The translations under genes and the position numbers were made by a program. Source: Gammaproteobacteria bacterium (GTDB lineage Bacteria; Pseudomonadota; Gammaproteobacteria; Steroidobacterales; Steroidobacteraceae). From it: a DNA stretch of 48,315 nt. The notes beneath the pieces are model-generated. The model was given only the letters and a program-made list of their open reading frames with translations. It did not search any database and was not told where the DNA came from. Shown piece after piece: positions 37,528-46,072 of the stretch (positions are counted from its first letter, which is position 1; every line of letters starts with the position of its first letter). The stretch is taken from assembly GCA_028293725.1 (NCBI GenBank), contig JAQGOE010000131.1, positions 1 through 48,315 on the forward strand, given 5' to 3'.

Positions 37528-38352
37528 ATGATCCTGACGCGATTCATCCCGACCTGTGCGGTGCTGCTCCTAAGCGGCACCGCCGTTGCCCACCAACCCA
37601 GCTACGAATGCCTCATCGAGCCGCTGCAGACCGTGGCTCTACGGAGTACGGTGCCAGGCGCGATCGAGACGATCCAGGCGCACCGGGGCGACACGATCCG
37701 TAAGGGCGCGATCCTCGTCACCCTCGAGTCGAGCGCCGAGCGTGCAACCCTCGATCTGGCGCACTACAAAGCGGAGACGACCGGAGCCATCGTCGCCGCC
37801 CAGACGAAGCATGACTACGCCGAACGCAAGTTCATCCGGCGGCGCGATATGAATGCCGAGAAACTCATGTCGACCCAGGACAAGGAAGAGGCGGAAGGCG
37901 ATATGAAATCCGCCGAGGCGGATTTGCAGGTCGCGCGCGAGAACCACGAGGTCGCGCGCCTCGAGTACGAAGAGCAAAAGGCCCTGTTGCTCCGACGTAC
38001 ACTGCGCAGCCCGTTCGATGGCGTGGTAGCCGACCAACTCCAGTACGAAGGCGAGGTCGTCGAACCCTCCGACCCTACCAAGCCGATCCTCAAACTCGAG
38101 AAGATCGATCCGTTACGCGTGCACGTGATCCTGCCGCGCACGGTATTCGGTCAGATCAAACTGGGCATGACCGGTACGGTCGCACCGGAAGCACCCATGG
38201 GAAACGAGGTGACGGGCGTGGTCACCGTACTCGACTCCGTGGTCGACGGTGCCAGCGGAACTTTCTCCGCATACCTCGATCTTCCCAACCCCAAACATCG
38301 GATTCCGGCGGGGATACGCTGTCAGGCGTCGTTTGCGGCCGCCGCGAAATAG
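37528..38352 (+). CDS. HlyD/RND-type periplasmic adaptor
   Basis: This 274-residue protein has a signal peptide (MILTRFIPTCAVLLLSGTAV, cleaved near AVAHQ) rather than a membrane anchor. It then follows the membrane-fusion-protein plan: lipoyl-like half (RSTVPGAIETIQAHRGDTIR), charged coiled-coil hairpin (residues about 70-150), second half (LRSPFDGVVADQLQYEGEVV), then a beta-barrel with PLRVHVILPRTVFGQIKLGM. It is shorter than usual adaptors. GAGGAAC lies just before ATG 37528. As last gene of the operon it supplies a third HlyD-type module besides the two fusions, probably docking on the TolC-like protein. Confidence 0.9.
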   Translation: MILTRFIPTCAVLLLSGTAVAHQPSYECLIEPLQTVALRSTVPGAIETIQAHRGDTIRKGAILVTLESSAERATLDLAHYKAETTGAIVAAQTKHDYAERKFIRRRDMNAEKLMSTQDKEEAEGDMKSAEADLQVARENHEVARLEYEEQKALLLRRTLRSPFDGVVADQLQYEGEVVEPSDPTKPILKLEKIDPLRVHVILPRTVFGQIKLGMTGTVAPEAPMGNEVTGVVTVLDSVVDGASGTFSAYLDLPNPKHRIPAGIRCQASFAAAAK

Positions 38353-38407
38353 CTAGCTGCTTGCAGGGCGATTCCGAGATCCGGATCCGTATTTAAACTG
38401 CATGGTC

Positions 38408-38974
38408 CTATCTTTGCGCTCTAACCCCGAGTTGCCGTGGCGACCTTCTCAATCGCCGATCCGATCGACGGAAGGAGACGGGCGCGACGGTGTTCGCCTG
38501 CTGTCCATCCGTCGCCAAGTCGCCCGATTCCGCGTTCGCGACTGCCCGGTATATCTGACTCTGCACAGAGCACCAACGCTGGTAATTCGCTTCTGCAAGA
38601 CGCAGCGCCGTTGGCACCGGATTTTGATCAACTTCACTGCCAAGCCTCTTCTGATCCGCTTGCAGGGTCGTGAGCAGATTCAGGCTTTGCTCCAGGAATG
38701 TAGCAACCATCCGGCACGGGGTCTCCGCACGGCTCCGGATAGCCTGCAGGAGAAAACCGCGGCTCATCGAAGGATCGACCCTTTTTTCCTGAGCCGCCAT
38801 CATTTGAAAAAGAACGGAACAGGTGATGTCCTCTTTTGTGTCCGCGTCGATGACTCTCAGCTCGTCGCCATCGACGACCCGCGCACAGAGCTCGGTAAGC
38901 GTGACATGCCGCCCCTCGGCGGGATCATAGAGTCTGCGGTTTGAATACTTTCTAACCGTTCGCAACTCTCCCAT
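38408..38974 (-). CDS. phaR: PhaR-type polyhydroxyalkanoate synthesis regulator
   Basis: This 188-residue protein begins with RKYSNRRLYDPAEGRHVTL, the signature of the PHB/PHA accumulation regulator DNA-binding domain. The region continues through DGDELRVIDADTKEDITCSVL and fits family length. PhaR represses phasin and PHA synthesis genes and senses free polymer. A basic, low-complexity C-terminus follows. GGAGAA lies 7 nt before ATG 38974. No PHA synthesis genes lie nearby. It converges on the export operon, whose last stop is 55 nt away; I see no clear terminator in that gap. Confidence 0.93.
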   Translation of the reverse strand: MGELRTVRKYSNRRLYDPAEGRHVTLTELCARVVDGDELRVIDADTKEDITCSVLFQMMAAQEKRVDPSMSRGFLLQAIRSRAETPCRMVATFLEQSLNLLTTLQADQKRLGSEVDQNPVPTALRLAEANYQRWCSVQSQIYRAVANAESGDLATDGQQANTVAPVSFRRSDRRLRRSPRQLGVRAQR

Positions 38975-39187
38975 AGCTCACTTCTCCTGCGCCGGATCTC
39001 TTACCGTATGGCGCTGTTATGTTTTCCCACGAGTCTGATGCATCCCGGTCCCATCAGTCAAAAGACTTGTCAGCCGTGGGGGCGAGTTAGTGTGAGCTCA
39101 GGCGAGAATCTGCGAGAAATTGAACGAATCACCCAATAATGCACAGTGACAATGTGCGGCTCAGCGTGCTCATGGATCGATACAACG

Positions 39188-40435
39188 TCAACCAGAGCCC
39201 ACTTCACTCGCTCGCCGCTGCCCGAGCAGCCGAAGCGGAAAAACCAACGCGCCCAGCGCACAGACCATGATCACAGCAGCCATGGCCAAACCCGGTTGAC
39301 GCGAGAGCAGCGCCGCCCCCACGGTCGCGAGTCCAGCGACCGAGAATTGGCTGGCACCAAACAGCGCCGAGACGGCGCCGGCGCGAGTTGGATCCACCGC
39401 CAACCCTCCGGCCATTGCGTTGGTTGAGACGAATCCCAGAGAGGATACGACGAGGAACAGCGGCACGAAAACTCCGAGCGCTCCGCCAAATCCCGTCAGC
39501 GTATCAACCAACAGCACAACAGCGGCGAGCACGGCGCCAATCGCGCCACGAGGCAGAATGTCATCTGGCCGATACGACTTCAGCAGGCGCCGGTTGATCT
39601 GCGCCGCAATCATGAAGCCGGCCGCGTTGACCCCGAAGACCCAGCCGAAGTACAAAGCGGGCACCTTGTAGAGGCTGATGACCAGGTAAGGGGCAGCCGC
39701 AATCCAGGCGAACATGCAGGAGAAGTTCAAGCCGCTGGTCAGCATGTATCCCAGGATGCGTCGGTTCTTCAGGACCGCCGTGTAGGCGCCGAGGGGTGAT
39801 TCGGAGCGCGCGCGGGCAGCGACCGCCTCGGTCCGGCTCTCCTTCAACCCAAAGAGCACGGAGAGACCCAGAGTCACCCCGAACAGTGTCACGGCCCAGA
39901 AGATCGCACGCCACCCCAGCCACGTGACGATCACTCCACCCGCCAGCGGAGCCACAATCGGGCCAACACCCCGAAGCGTGAGCAGCATGGAGAAGATGCG
40001 TGCGGATTCCTGATGATTAAAACGATCGCGGACAACCGCCGTGGAGATCACCACACCAGAGCACGCCCCGATCGCTTGGAGAAAGCGCCAGGCAATCATC
40101 TCGTTCATGCTCGTGGCGACCGCGCAGCCGACACTCGCGGCGAGATAGATCGCCGCCCCGACCAGCATGGTCGGACGCCGGCCTTTCCGGTCCGACCAAG
40201 GACCATAAAAGAGTTGCCCGAGCCCCAGTCCAACGAAATACACCGCCAGCGTGACCTGGCCTTCGGTGATGGTCCCTCGCAAGCTGTGTGTGAGCTCGGG
40301 CAGAGCCGGAAGGTAGATGTCGGTGGTGACAGGTGGGAAGGCGGACATGGCGCCCAGTAATAAAAGGAGCCCGATCGAGGCGTGCTCGCTCGCTCTTTGA
40401 ATTCCAGCCATCCCATCCCCAGGTTTCCGCCTCAT
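39188..40435 (-). CDS. Bcr/CflA-family MFS drug efflux transporter
   Basis: This 415-residue inner-membrane protein has about 12 hydrophobic helices and the drug:proton antiporter signatures. TTDIYLPALPELTHSL in helix 1 is typical of Bcr/CflA, and GPWSDRKGRRP is the MFS loop 2-3 motif. RGVGPIVAPLAGG matches motif C of the antiporters. Start choice is open: ATG 40435 has a poor binding site, whereas ATG 40411 (MAGIQRASE) follows GGGGA closely. It lies downstream of the tetR and SDR genes on the same strand, so it may be part of the same TetR-controlled response. Confidence 0.9.
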   Translation of the reverse strand: MRRKPGDGMAGIQRASEHASIGLLLLLGAMSAFPPVTTDIYLPALPELTHSLRGTITEGQVTLAVYFVGLGLGQLFYGPWSDRKGRRPTMLVGAAIYLAASVGCAVATSMNEMIAWRFLQAIGACSGVVISTAVVRDRFNHQESARIFSMLLTLRGVGPIVAPLAGGVIVTWLGWRAIFWAVTLFGVTLGLSVLFGLKESRTEAVAARARSESPLGAYTAVLKNRRILGYMLTSGLNFSCMFAWIAAAPYLVISLYKVPALYFGWVFGVNAAGFMIAAQINRRLLKSYRPDDILPRGAIGAVLAAVVLLVDTLTGFGGALGVFVPLFLVVSSLGFVSTNAMAGGLAVDPTRAGAVSALFGASQFSVAGLATVGAALLSRQPGLAMAAVIMVCALGALVFPLRLLGQRRASEVGSG

Positions 40436-40526
40436 TGGGCCGCAGTATGCCCATGATCACGAGCCACAAACGCCATGATTGAGGTATACCTGGGACCCTC
40501 CACCTAGCGGGCGGCCCCCCGAACAC

Positions 40527-41228
40527 TCACGCCGCCGGCAAGTAACTCGGCCGCGGCGCAGTGAGGCCCTGCTTCGTCTGTTTCGTCCACTCGTCAGCCA
40601 ATACTTCGTCGAATCCTGCCTCGAGTCCGTCGAGGGTGCGTTTGACGATGTCTTCCGGGCTCGTCTTCGGGGCGTCGATCGCTCGCACGAGATCAGTGTC
40701 GACAAAGCCCATGTGGAGCGCCAACACCTGCGTCTTTTGCGCCGCCAACTCGTGGCGCAACGAGTTGGTCAGCGACCAGGCAGCCGACTTGCTGGCCGCA
40801 TAGGCCGCGAGAACTCCGCTATTCACCCATGAGACAATCGACAGCACGTTGATCAGTGCACCACCGCCGTTGGCGGCGAGCGCCGGTGCGAAGGCCTTGC
40901 TCATACGCAGCATTCCAAAGAAGTTGGTCTCCAGCTGACGACGCGCGACCTCCTCGCTGTCGGCCGCAAGAAAGCCGCCCATCTGTCCCACACCCGCATT
41001 GTTAATGACTAGCGTTACGTCGCCGGCCAGCGCGGCGGCCGCGGCCACCTGCTCGGGCTTGGTGACATCGAGGCGGACGGCTGTAACACCGGGCTGCTTA
41101 ATCGTCGAGGGGTCGCGGGCCCCGGCGTACACCTTGCGGGCACCGCGGGCCAACAGCTCGCGCGTGAAAGCCAGGCCGATGCCCCGGTTGGCACCGGTGA
41201 CGATTACAGTGGAATTGGCGATCTTCAT
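40527..41228 (-). CDS. Short-chain dehydrogenase/reductase
   Basis: This 233-residue classical SDR has the cofactor motif TGANRGIG (11-18), NNAG (76-79), and catalytic S130, Y143 and K147 (YAASK). R37 and D38 after the second strand, with DV at 54-55, are compatible with NADP(H). It is cytosolic; the substrate cannot be told. AGGAG lies 5 nt before ATG 41228. The operator-like palindrome at 41261-41278 lies between a possible -35 (TTGAAT, 41277-41282) and -10 region, which suggests repression by the adjacent TetR protein. Confidence 0.92.
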   Translation of the reverse strand: MKIANSTVIVTGANRGIGLAFTRELLARGARKVYAGARDPSTIKQPGVTAVRLDVTKPEQVAAAAALAGDVTLVINNAGVGQMGGFLAADSEEVARRQLETNFFGMLRMSKAFAPALAANGGGALINVLSIVSWVNSGVLAAYAASKSAAWSLTNSLRHELAAQKTQVLALHMGFVDTDLVRAIDAPKTSPEDIVKRTLDGLEAGFDEVLADEWTKQTKQGLTAPRPSYLPAA

Positions 41229-41260
41229 AAAAGCTCCTAGGTTTCAGTTTGGAATAATTT

Positions 41261-41278
41261 ATATGACGTTCATCATAT
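41261..41278. promoter_or_regulatory. Palindromic operator-like site upstream of the SDR gene
   Basis: ATATGACGTTCATCATAT is an inverted repeat (ATATGA/TCATAT arms, 6-bp centre). The same 18-mer with one change lies upstream of the tetR gene at 41931. It sits 33 bp before the SDR start, overlapping the likely core promoter. Two copies in front of two adjacent genes, one of them a TetR regulator, mark it as the probable TetR operator. Confidence 0.7.
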
Positions 41279-41322
41279 TCAAGGGTGGCCAAGTGAAAGG
41301 CCAGGTCCTTCAAGGGTCAATA

Positions 41323-41913
41323 TCAGTGGTCGACTGGTGAGTCGTACTGCTGGAGAAGCGACTTGCGGGTCGTCGAGAGCAATGCACGCCCGTCGGCGTT
41401 ATCTCCCAACGCGCGCGCAAGCTGCAGCGACCCAACGAGGGTACTCGCAACCACGCGAGCCGCCGTAAGGGACGCCCCGGGCAGCAGCGCGCGCACCGAC
41501 GCGATCAGGCGCTGGACGCGCACTGCCGATGCATCACGCAGCAATTCCGACTGCCGGGGCATTTCGCTACCGAGTGCAGCGACCGGGCAGCCGATTTCAA
41601 GCGACGCAAGGTGCTCATCCGCAAGATAGGTTTCAACAAGCGAGCGGAACGCGCTCACGCCCTTGCCGATACGCTGCTTGGCAACGCGCGCCACGATTTG
41701 ATAACTCTCGTCGCTGGCACGCTCCAGCGCGGCGACGAGCAGCGCCTCGCGTGAATCGAAGTGTGCATAGAAGCCGCCGTGCGTGAGGCCCGCTTCCTTC
41801 ATCACTTCGGCGACGCCCACACCCGCATAGCCATTCCTGCGAAGCGCGCGCGCAGCCACATCTACGATGCGCTCGTGCGTTTCTTCCTTTTGGCTGTTGG
41901 GAGTTCGGCTCAT
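41323..41913 (-). CDS. TetR-family transcriptional repressor
   Basis: This 196-residue regulator has an N-terminal helix-turn-helix (HERIVDVAARALRRNGYAGV, then GVAEVMKEAGLTHGGFYAHF), the TetR/AcrR recognition helix pattern. A ligand-binding helical half with a single Cys (IGCPVAALGSE) follows. ATG 41913 (MSRTPNS) is chosen; the longer frame from 41970 would read through the operator-like palindrome. It is followed on the same strand by the SDR and MFS genes. It probably represses itself and the SDR gene through the paired sites and responds to a small toxic compound (inference). Confidence 0.92.
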   Translation of the reverse strand: MSRTPNSQKEETHERIVDVAARALRRNGYAGVGVAEVMKEAGLTHGGFYAHFDSREALLVAALERASDESYQIVARVAKQRIGKGVSAFRSLVETYLADEHLASLEIGCPVAALGSEMPRQSELLRDASAVRVQRLIASVRALLPGASLTAARVVASTLVGSLQLARALGDNADGRALLSTTRKSLLQQYDSPVDH

Positions 41914-41930
41914 GGATTCGGCCTGCATTA

Positions 41931-41948
41931 ATATGACGTGCATCATAT
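41931..41948. promoter_or_regulatory. Palindromic operator-like site upstream of the tetR gene
   Basis: ATATGACGTGCATCATAT differs at one central base from the site at 41261-41278 and has the same arms and flanking TC. It lies 17 bp before the chosen tetR start, placed for autorepression. Confidence 0.7.
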
Positions 41949-41976
41949 TCCTCGGGTTGGGCGTCGTCAATCCAGG

Positions 41977-42002
41977 GGACCCCGCCCTAACAGCCGGGGT
42001 CC
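41977..42002 (-). terminator. Hairpin downstream of the YceI gene
   Basis: GGACCCCG and CGGGGTCC form a perfect 8-bp stem around a 10-base loop, about 30 bases past the YceI stop and before tetR. There is no T-run, so it may be a weak intrinsic terminator or only an RNA-stabilising hairpin. Confidence 0.45.
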
Positions 42003-42031
42003 ATCACGCGATGGCTAAGCCATTGATTTAT

Positions 42032-42613
42032 CTAAAGCGGTCGATTGAATTCGGCATCGATGGTGAGGGTCACGACGTCGCCAATCATCGGCAGGTAAGT
42101 CGAGATGCCGAAATCGCTGCGTTTGAGTGAGCCCGTCGCGCTGAACCCGAGTGTCGGTCTTTTATCGAACGGATTCGGCGCGGCCTTGTTGAGCTTTGCG
42201 TGCAGGGTGAGTGGCTTGGTAACGCCATGCAGAGTCAGCTGACCGTCGATACGCAGAGTCTGGTCCGCATCGACGGTCACCTTGGTCGACACGAACCGCA
42301 TCTGCGGGTACTTCACCACATCGAGAAATTTCTCGCTCTTGAGGTCGGTGTCGCGCGCGGGAAACCCGGTATCGACCGAGCCCGTGTTCACCGTGACACT
42401 GATCTGACTGTTCTCCGGTTTCTGCGCGTCATAGTTCAGTGTCGCGTCTAAATCCCGAAACGAGCCATGTTTCTCGGTAAAGCCGGCGTGATCGATCGAG
42501 AACAGCAGATCGACATGCGTTTTTTCGAGGTGGTAGGTTTCGGCTGCCCTGAGCGGTGCCGCAGAGCCCAGCACCAGCGCAAGTAAGGCTATGGCACTCA
42601 TCGGGTAACGCAT
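42032..42613 (-). CDS. YceI-family periplasmic protein
   Basis: This 193-residue protein has a signal peptide (MRYPMSAIALLALVLGSAAP, cleaved near LRAAE), then the YceI lipocalin-like barrel. Landmarks are YHLEKTHVDLLFSIDHAGF, SQISVTVNTGSVDTGFPARD, LKSEKFLDVVKYPQMRFVS, LTLHGVTKPLTL and FGISTYLPMIGDVVTLTID. YceI proteins bind isoprenoid lipids in the periplasm and are often stress- or base-induced. It is divergent from the small gene at 42721, and the 107-bp gap must hold both promoters. Confidence 0.93.
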   Translation of the reverse strand: MRYPMSAIALLALVLGSAAPLRAAETYHLEKTHVDLLFSIDHAGFTEKHGSFRDLDATLNYDAQKPENSQISVTVNTGSVDTGFPARDTDLKSEKFLDVVKYPQMRFVSTKVTVDADQTLRIDGQLTLHGVTKPLTLHAKLNKAAPNPFDKRPTLGFSATGSLKRSDFGISTYLPMIGDVVTLTIDAEFNRPL

Positions 42614-42720
42614 TTGAATCGACTCCTCTACCGACAGTGATTAGCCAACTCAGGGGACATCCCTGACGCGGAGGTTACAGTACAATACCCGCCGCAGCTC
42701 ACATCAGAAAGGGCGAGATC

Positions 42721-43059
42721 ATGACGACGATACAAATCGACGTGCAGAACGGCACGGTGACGTGTGGAGCGAGCGGCGGGCACGTTCGGGTCCCCCACGG
42801 AACCCAGATCACGTGGACGAGCAAAGGCGAGGATAAGAAATTCGAGCTCGAGTTCTTTCATCTGGGACTCGAGTCAGGCGCCGCGCGCGAGCTCGTACAC
42901 TGGCCGTTCGAAGAGACGAAGGATAGTAAATCGGGTCGCACCAACACCTTCGTCGGAACCCTGAAAAAGATTGGCGAAGGGGGGCACGCGCCAGTCTACA
43001 AGTACAATGTCAGGGTCGGGGATCTGCTGCTCGATCCGATTATCATCATCGATAAGTGA
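42721..43059 (+). CDS. Small beta-rich protein of unknown function
   Basis: This 112-residue protein has no signal peptide or membrane segment. Strand-like stretches (TIQIDVQNGTVTC, GTQITWTSKG, KYNVRVGDLLLDPIIIIDK) suggest a cupredoxin-like or Ig-like beta-sandwich. One Cys and five His are present, but no clear type I copper site is seen. AAAGGGCGAG lies just upstream of ATG 42721, and TACAAT at 42681-42686 could be its -10 box. It converges on the GGDEF-EAL gene with a gap of only 4 bases. I do not recognise the function. Confidence 0.75.
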   Translation: MTTIQIDVQNGTVTCGASGGHVRVPHGTQITWTSKGEDKKFELEFFHLGLESGAARELVHWPFEETKDSKSGRTNTFVGTLKKIGEGGHAPVYKYNVRVGDLLLDPIIIIDK

Positions 43060-43063
43060 CGGT

Positions 43064-45913
43064 CTAAAGACTCACCGCCTTGAGGGCCGCAAATCGGCCA
43101 CTGGCGGACAGAATCTCGTCAGCGGCAGCGGCCGTCCAATGCTCGTTGCGGCGGGCCACGAAGGCACTGCCCGACAATTCTTCCAGTCCGGCCGCCTTTG
43201 CGAACAGAAAGCCCTGCCCGGCGACACAGCGCAGCTCCAACAGGGAGGTGACCTGCTGCTCGAGCTCGATCCCCTCGGCCACGATGTCGAGGCCCAGAGT
43301 CTCGCCCAACGTGATTACGGCACGAGCCAGCTCGGGACCGTTCTCCGAAATCGTCAGGCGACTGACGAACGAGCGGTCGATTTTCAGAATATCGATCGGG
43401 AACCGGTGCAGGTAGGACAGCGAGGAGTAGCCCGTGCCGAAGTCATCGAGGGCCAGGCGAACCCCCAGCGCCTTCAAATTCTGGAGACGCTCCAGGTTGA
43501 CGTCGGTGTTGTACATGATGGTGCTCTCGGTCAGCTCGATGACCAGGTTGGCGGGCTCGAGCCTCGAGATCGCCAGAGCGTCGGCGACATCCCCCACCAG
43601 ATCGCCGTGTTGCAAGTGTCGTCCCGAGATATTCACCGCTACCCGCAGACCGTTGCCACCGGCGACACAGTCGCGCCAACCCACCAGCGCGCAACAAGCC
43701 TCGGCCAACACCCAACGACCGAGCTTGACGATCTGACCGCACTCCTCCGCGACCGGAATGAACTGCGCGGGCATCAGCACCCCGGCCCGGGGATGCCGCC
43801 AACGGACCAGGGCCTCCACGCCCAACAGGCTCCGCGTCCCCAGATCGATGATGGGCTGATACTCGAGGAAGAACTCCTGCTCGACGAGTGCGCGGCCAAT
43901 ATCCGCTTCCAGGCGCAGCCGCTCGTGCAACACATCCTGCATCTGGGGCTCGAAGATGGCATACCGGTTCTTACCGGCAGCCTTCGCGTGATACATCGCG
44001 ATGTCGGCGTTCGCGAGCAACGACTCCGCTCCGCCGCAGGACGCGGTGAACGCCAGCCCGATACTCGCCGAGACTCTCGCTTCCATACCACCCAGGACGA
44101 AGGGCATGCCTAATGACTCGACCAACGATTCCGCGATACGCTGTGCTTCAGCGGGTAGCGCAATTCGCTCGAGCAGAACCGCAAACTCATCGCCCCCCAG
44201 ACGCGCGACGGTATCCGACGCGCGGGTGCTCTTCGCTATGCGCTGTGCCACGGCCTGGAGCAGTCGGTCCCCGGCGTCGTGACCCAGAGAGTCGTTGATG
44301 GTTTTGAAGTTGTCGAGGTCGAGGAATAGAACCGCGACGGGCGCCGAATCGCGCGCCGCCCCGAGCGCCTGTTGTACCCGGTCCTTGAAAAGGGTCCGGT
44401 TGGCAAGCAGCGTGAGTGGATCGTGGAACGCCATCTGACGCAGTTGCCGCTCGAGTGCCTTGCGCTCGCTGATGTCCCGAAGATTCAGGGCCAGCCCGTT
44501 CACGGCCGGATCCGCGGTTAGGTTGCTGCCGACGCCCTCGAGCACGTAGCGATCCGGTCCGCGCTCGATGGCGAGCTCCACCGGACCAACGGTCCCGCGA
44601 GGTGTTGCGGCAATCTCCGTCAGCAGCCCGCGCAATCGCTCACTGTCCGGCCCTGACCAGACGTCCAGAAGGTTCTTACCCACGAGATCGTCGGGCTTGA
44701 ATCCCAAGGTACGCTCGCATGCGGGCGAAACGAAACGCAACGTGCCGTCCGACTCGACGATCATGATGACATCGGACGCATTCGCAATCAGCGAGGCGAA
44801 CCGATCCTCCACCAGACGCGCCGCGCGCTTCTCGCGCACGACGGCGTCGCCTCGCAACACCACACCCTGCCGGATCATCAAAAGCAACGTAAGCGCGAAA
44901 ACGACCGTGGTCATCAGCGCCGCCGGGCCGCCGATGTCACCCCGTGTCAGATAGACCAGAACAAAAAGAGCGGTGAAGAGTGCCGCGTAGGGTAGTGCCC
45001 GAGCGAGAGCGTCCGACTTGTGGGATTTCAACCGCTTCGGCCTTATTGGAGTACGCATTTGCTCACGCGCCGCCGCGGCCCATGGCAAGTGGCACATCAC
45101 ATAGAACACGTCCTGAAGCTCGCCCGAGGCGTAGTACCCGCGCAGTTTCGCGAGCGACCAGAACATGTCGGCCAGAAACATGGCGGCAAAACCGGCCATC
45201 AGAAGCAGCGGAATCCGCCGTCCATAGACACCGGCGAGCAGCGGAACCCCGAGCACGAGCAGCACCAGGCAATCGAGGCTGGCATAGGCCTCGCTCAATC
45301 CCTGTTTGAGGGTATCAACATCGGAGTTGCCCCCTGCGGGGTGGATCACCAGAAACCAGAAGAACGTTCCAAACCCGAGTACGAAGATCATGGCGTCGAG
45401 GCATAGCTGGATCCAGGGTACGCGGATCGCAGCGGCGCGCACCAACAGCAGCGCCGCCACCAACATCGCCGGATAGAACGCCGAGAAGAAAACGTCCGAC
45501 ACGCCGGGAAACGGATCGATACCGTGCAGCCAGCTGTGAATCGTGATCAGGGTACCGGCCAGGTAGAGCGTGAGGGCTATGGCAAGCCAGGTCCATGCCC
45601 GGCGCAAAGGCCCCTGGCGCATGCGCCGGGCGGCGGTAAACGCGACAATGGCGGCGACGAGATCGGCGGGCGCATCGGAGAAAAGTCCGACGTAATGGGT
45701 GACCTGTTTGCCCCCGATGCCGCATAGCATGAAGACAGAGCAGGCTATGGCGTAGATGACGAGAGCAATATAGAGCCGGTCGACCCAGCGCGGCGCTGTC
45801 CGAGTCAGCAATCGGCCCGAAGTGACTCTCGTATCCAAGGCGCGCTGCACCGCAATAGGACGGTCGGTGCGGACATCGTACCGGGCTGCCGCCCGGTAAT
45901 CTGAGGCCCGCAT
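43064..45913 (-). CDS. Membrane PAS-GGDEF-EAL cyclic di-GMP regulator
   Basis: This 949-residue protein has an N-terminal membrane part of about ten hydrophobic helices (residues 45-355), a PAS domain (about 370-490, FASLIANASDVIMIVESDG), a GGDEF domain and an EAL domain. The diguanylate cyclase site is intact as GGDEF at 573-577, with LDLDNFKTINDSLGH preceding it. The EAL site is intact (EAL at 700-702, followed by NISGRH, ELTES, DDFGTGYSS, KIDRSF and EGIE). Either activity is therefore possible. High cyclic di-GMP favours adhesin display, so a link to the giant protein is conceivable but not shown by position. ATG 45913 has GGGAGG about 12 nt upstream, which is a long spacing. Confidence 0.95.
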   Translation of the reverse strand: MRASDYRAAARYDVRTDRPIAVQRALDTRVTSGRLLTRTAPRWVDRLYIALVIYAIACSVFMLCGIGGKQVTHYVGLFSDAPADLVAAIVAFTAARRMRQGPLRRAWTWLAIALTLYLAGTLITIHSWLHGIDPFPGVSDVFFSAFYPAMLVAALLLVRAAAIRVPWIQLCLDAMIFVLGFGTFFWFLVIHPAGGNSDVDTLKQGLSEAYASLDCLVLLVLGVPLLAGVYGRRIPLLLMAGFAAMFLADMFWSLAKLRGYYASGELQDVFYVMCHLPWAAAAREQMRTPIRPKRLKSHKSDALARALPYAALFTALFVLVYLTRGDIGGPAALMTTVVFALTLLLMIRQGVVLRGDAVVREKRAARLVEDRFASLIANASDVIMIVESDGTLRFVSPACERTLGFKPDDLVGKNLLDVWSGPDSERLRGLLTEIAATPRGTVGPVELAIERGPDRYVLEGVGSNLTADPAVNGLALNLRDISERKALERQLRQMAFHDPLTLLANRTLFKDRVQQALGAARDSAPVAVLFLDLDNFKTINDSLGHDAGDRLLQAVAQRIAKSTRASDTVARLGGDEFAVLLERIALPAEAQRIAESLVESLGMPFVLGGMEARVSASIGLAFTASCGGAESLLANADIAMYHAKAAGKNRYAIFEPQMQDVLHERLRLEADIGRALVEQEFFLEYQPIIDLGTRSLLGVEALVRWRHPRAGVLMPAQFIPVAEECGQIVKLGRWVLAEACCALVGWRDCVAGGNGLRVAVNISGRHLQHGDLVGDVADALAISRLEPANLVIELTESTIMYNTDVNLERLQNLKALGVRLALDDFGTGYSSLSYLHRFPIDILKIDRSFVSRLTISENGPELARAVITLGETLGLDIVAEGIELEQQVTSLLELRCVAGQGFLFAKAAGLEELSGSAFVARRNEHWTAAAADEILSASGRFAALKAVSL

Positions 45914-46072
45914 CCCATCAGAAAGGGCCTCCCGATCAAAAGGTTACCGGTCGCACTGCCCCAACACCCTCCGACCCGGCGACATCTTCCGGTGTTCCGA
46001 TCCTATCTGCCCGGGTGGACGGGCGGTATCCTGGCTGACCGACCGATGCGACTTTCAACGGGAGTGTGGCTC

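Noticed and set aside
30081..38352. Classical type I secretion operon
   Set aside because: TolC-like and HlyD-like genes are present, but there is no ABC transporter; the ATPase is of the SecA family.
39070..39261. Minus-strand ORF of 63 codons near the MFS 3' end
   Set aside because: It overlaps the MFS coding sequence in another frame and has no recognisable motif or convincing binding site.
41914..41970. Longer tetR start at 41970
   Set aside because: It would place the operator-like palindrome inside the coding sequence, and the extra residues do not resemble the family.
43064..44113. Plus-strand ORF at 42971-44113
   Set aside because: It is antisense to the EAL/GGDEF coding sequence, which has intact catalytic motifs.
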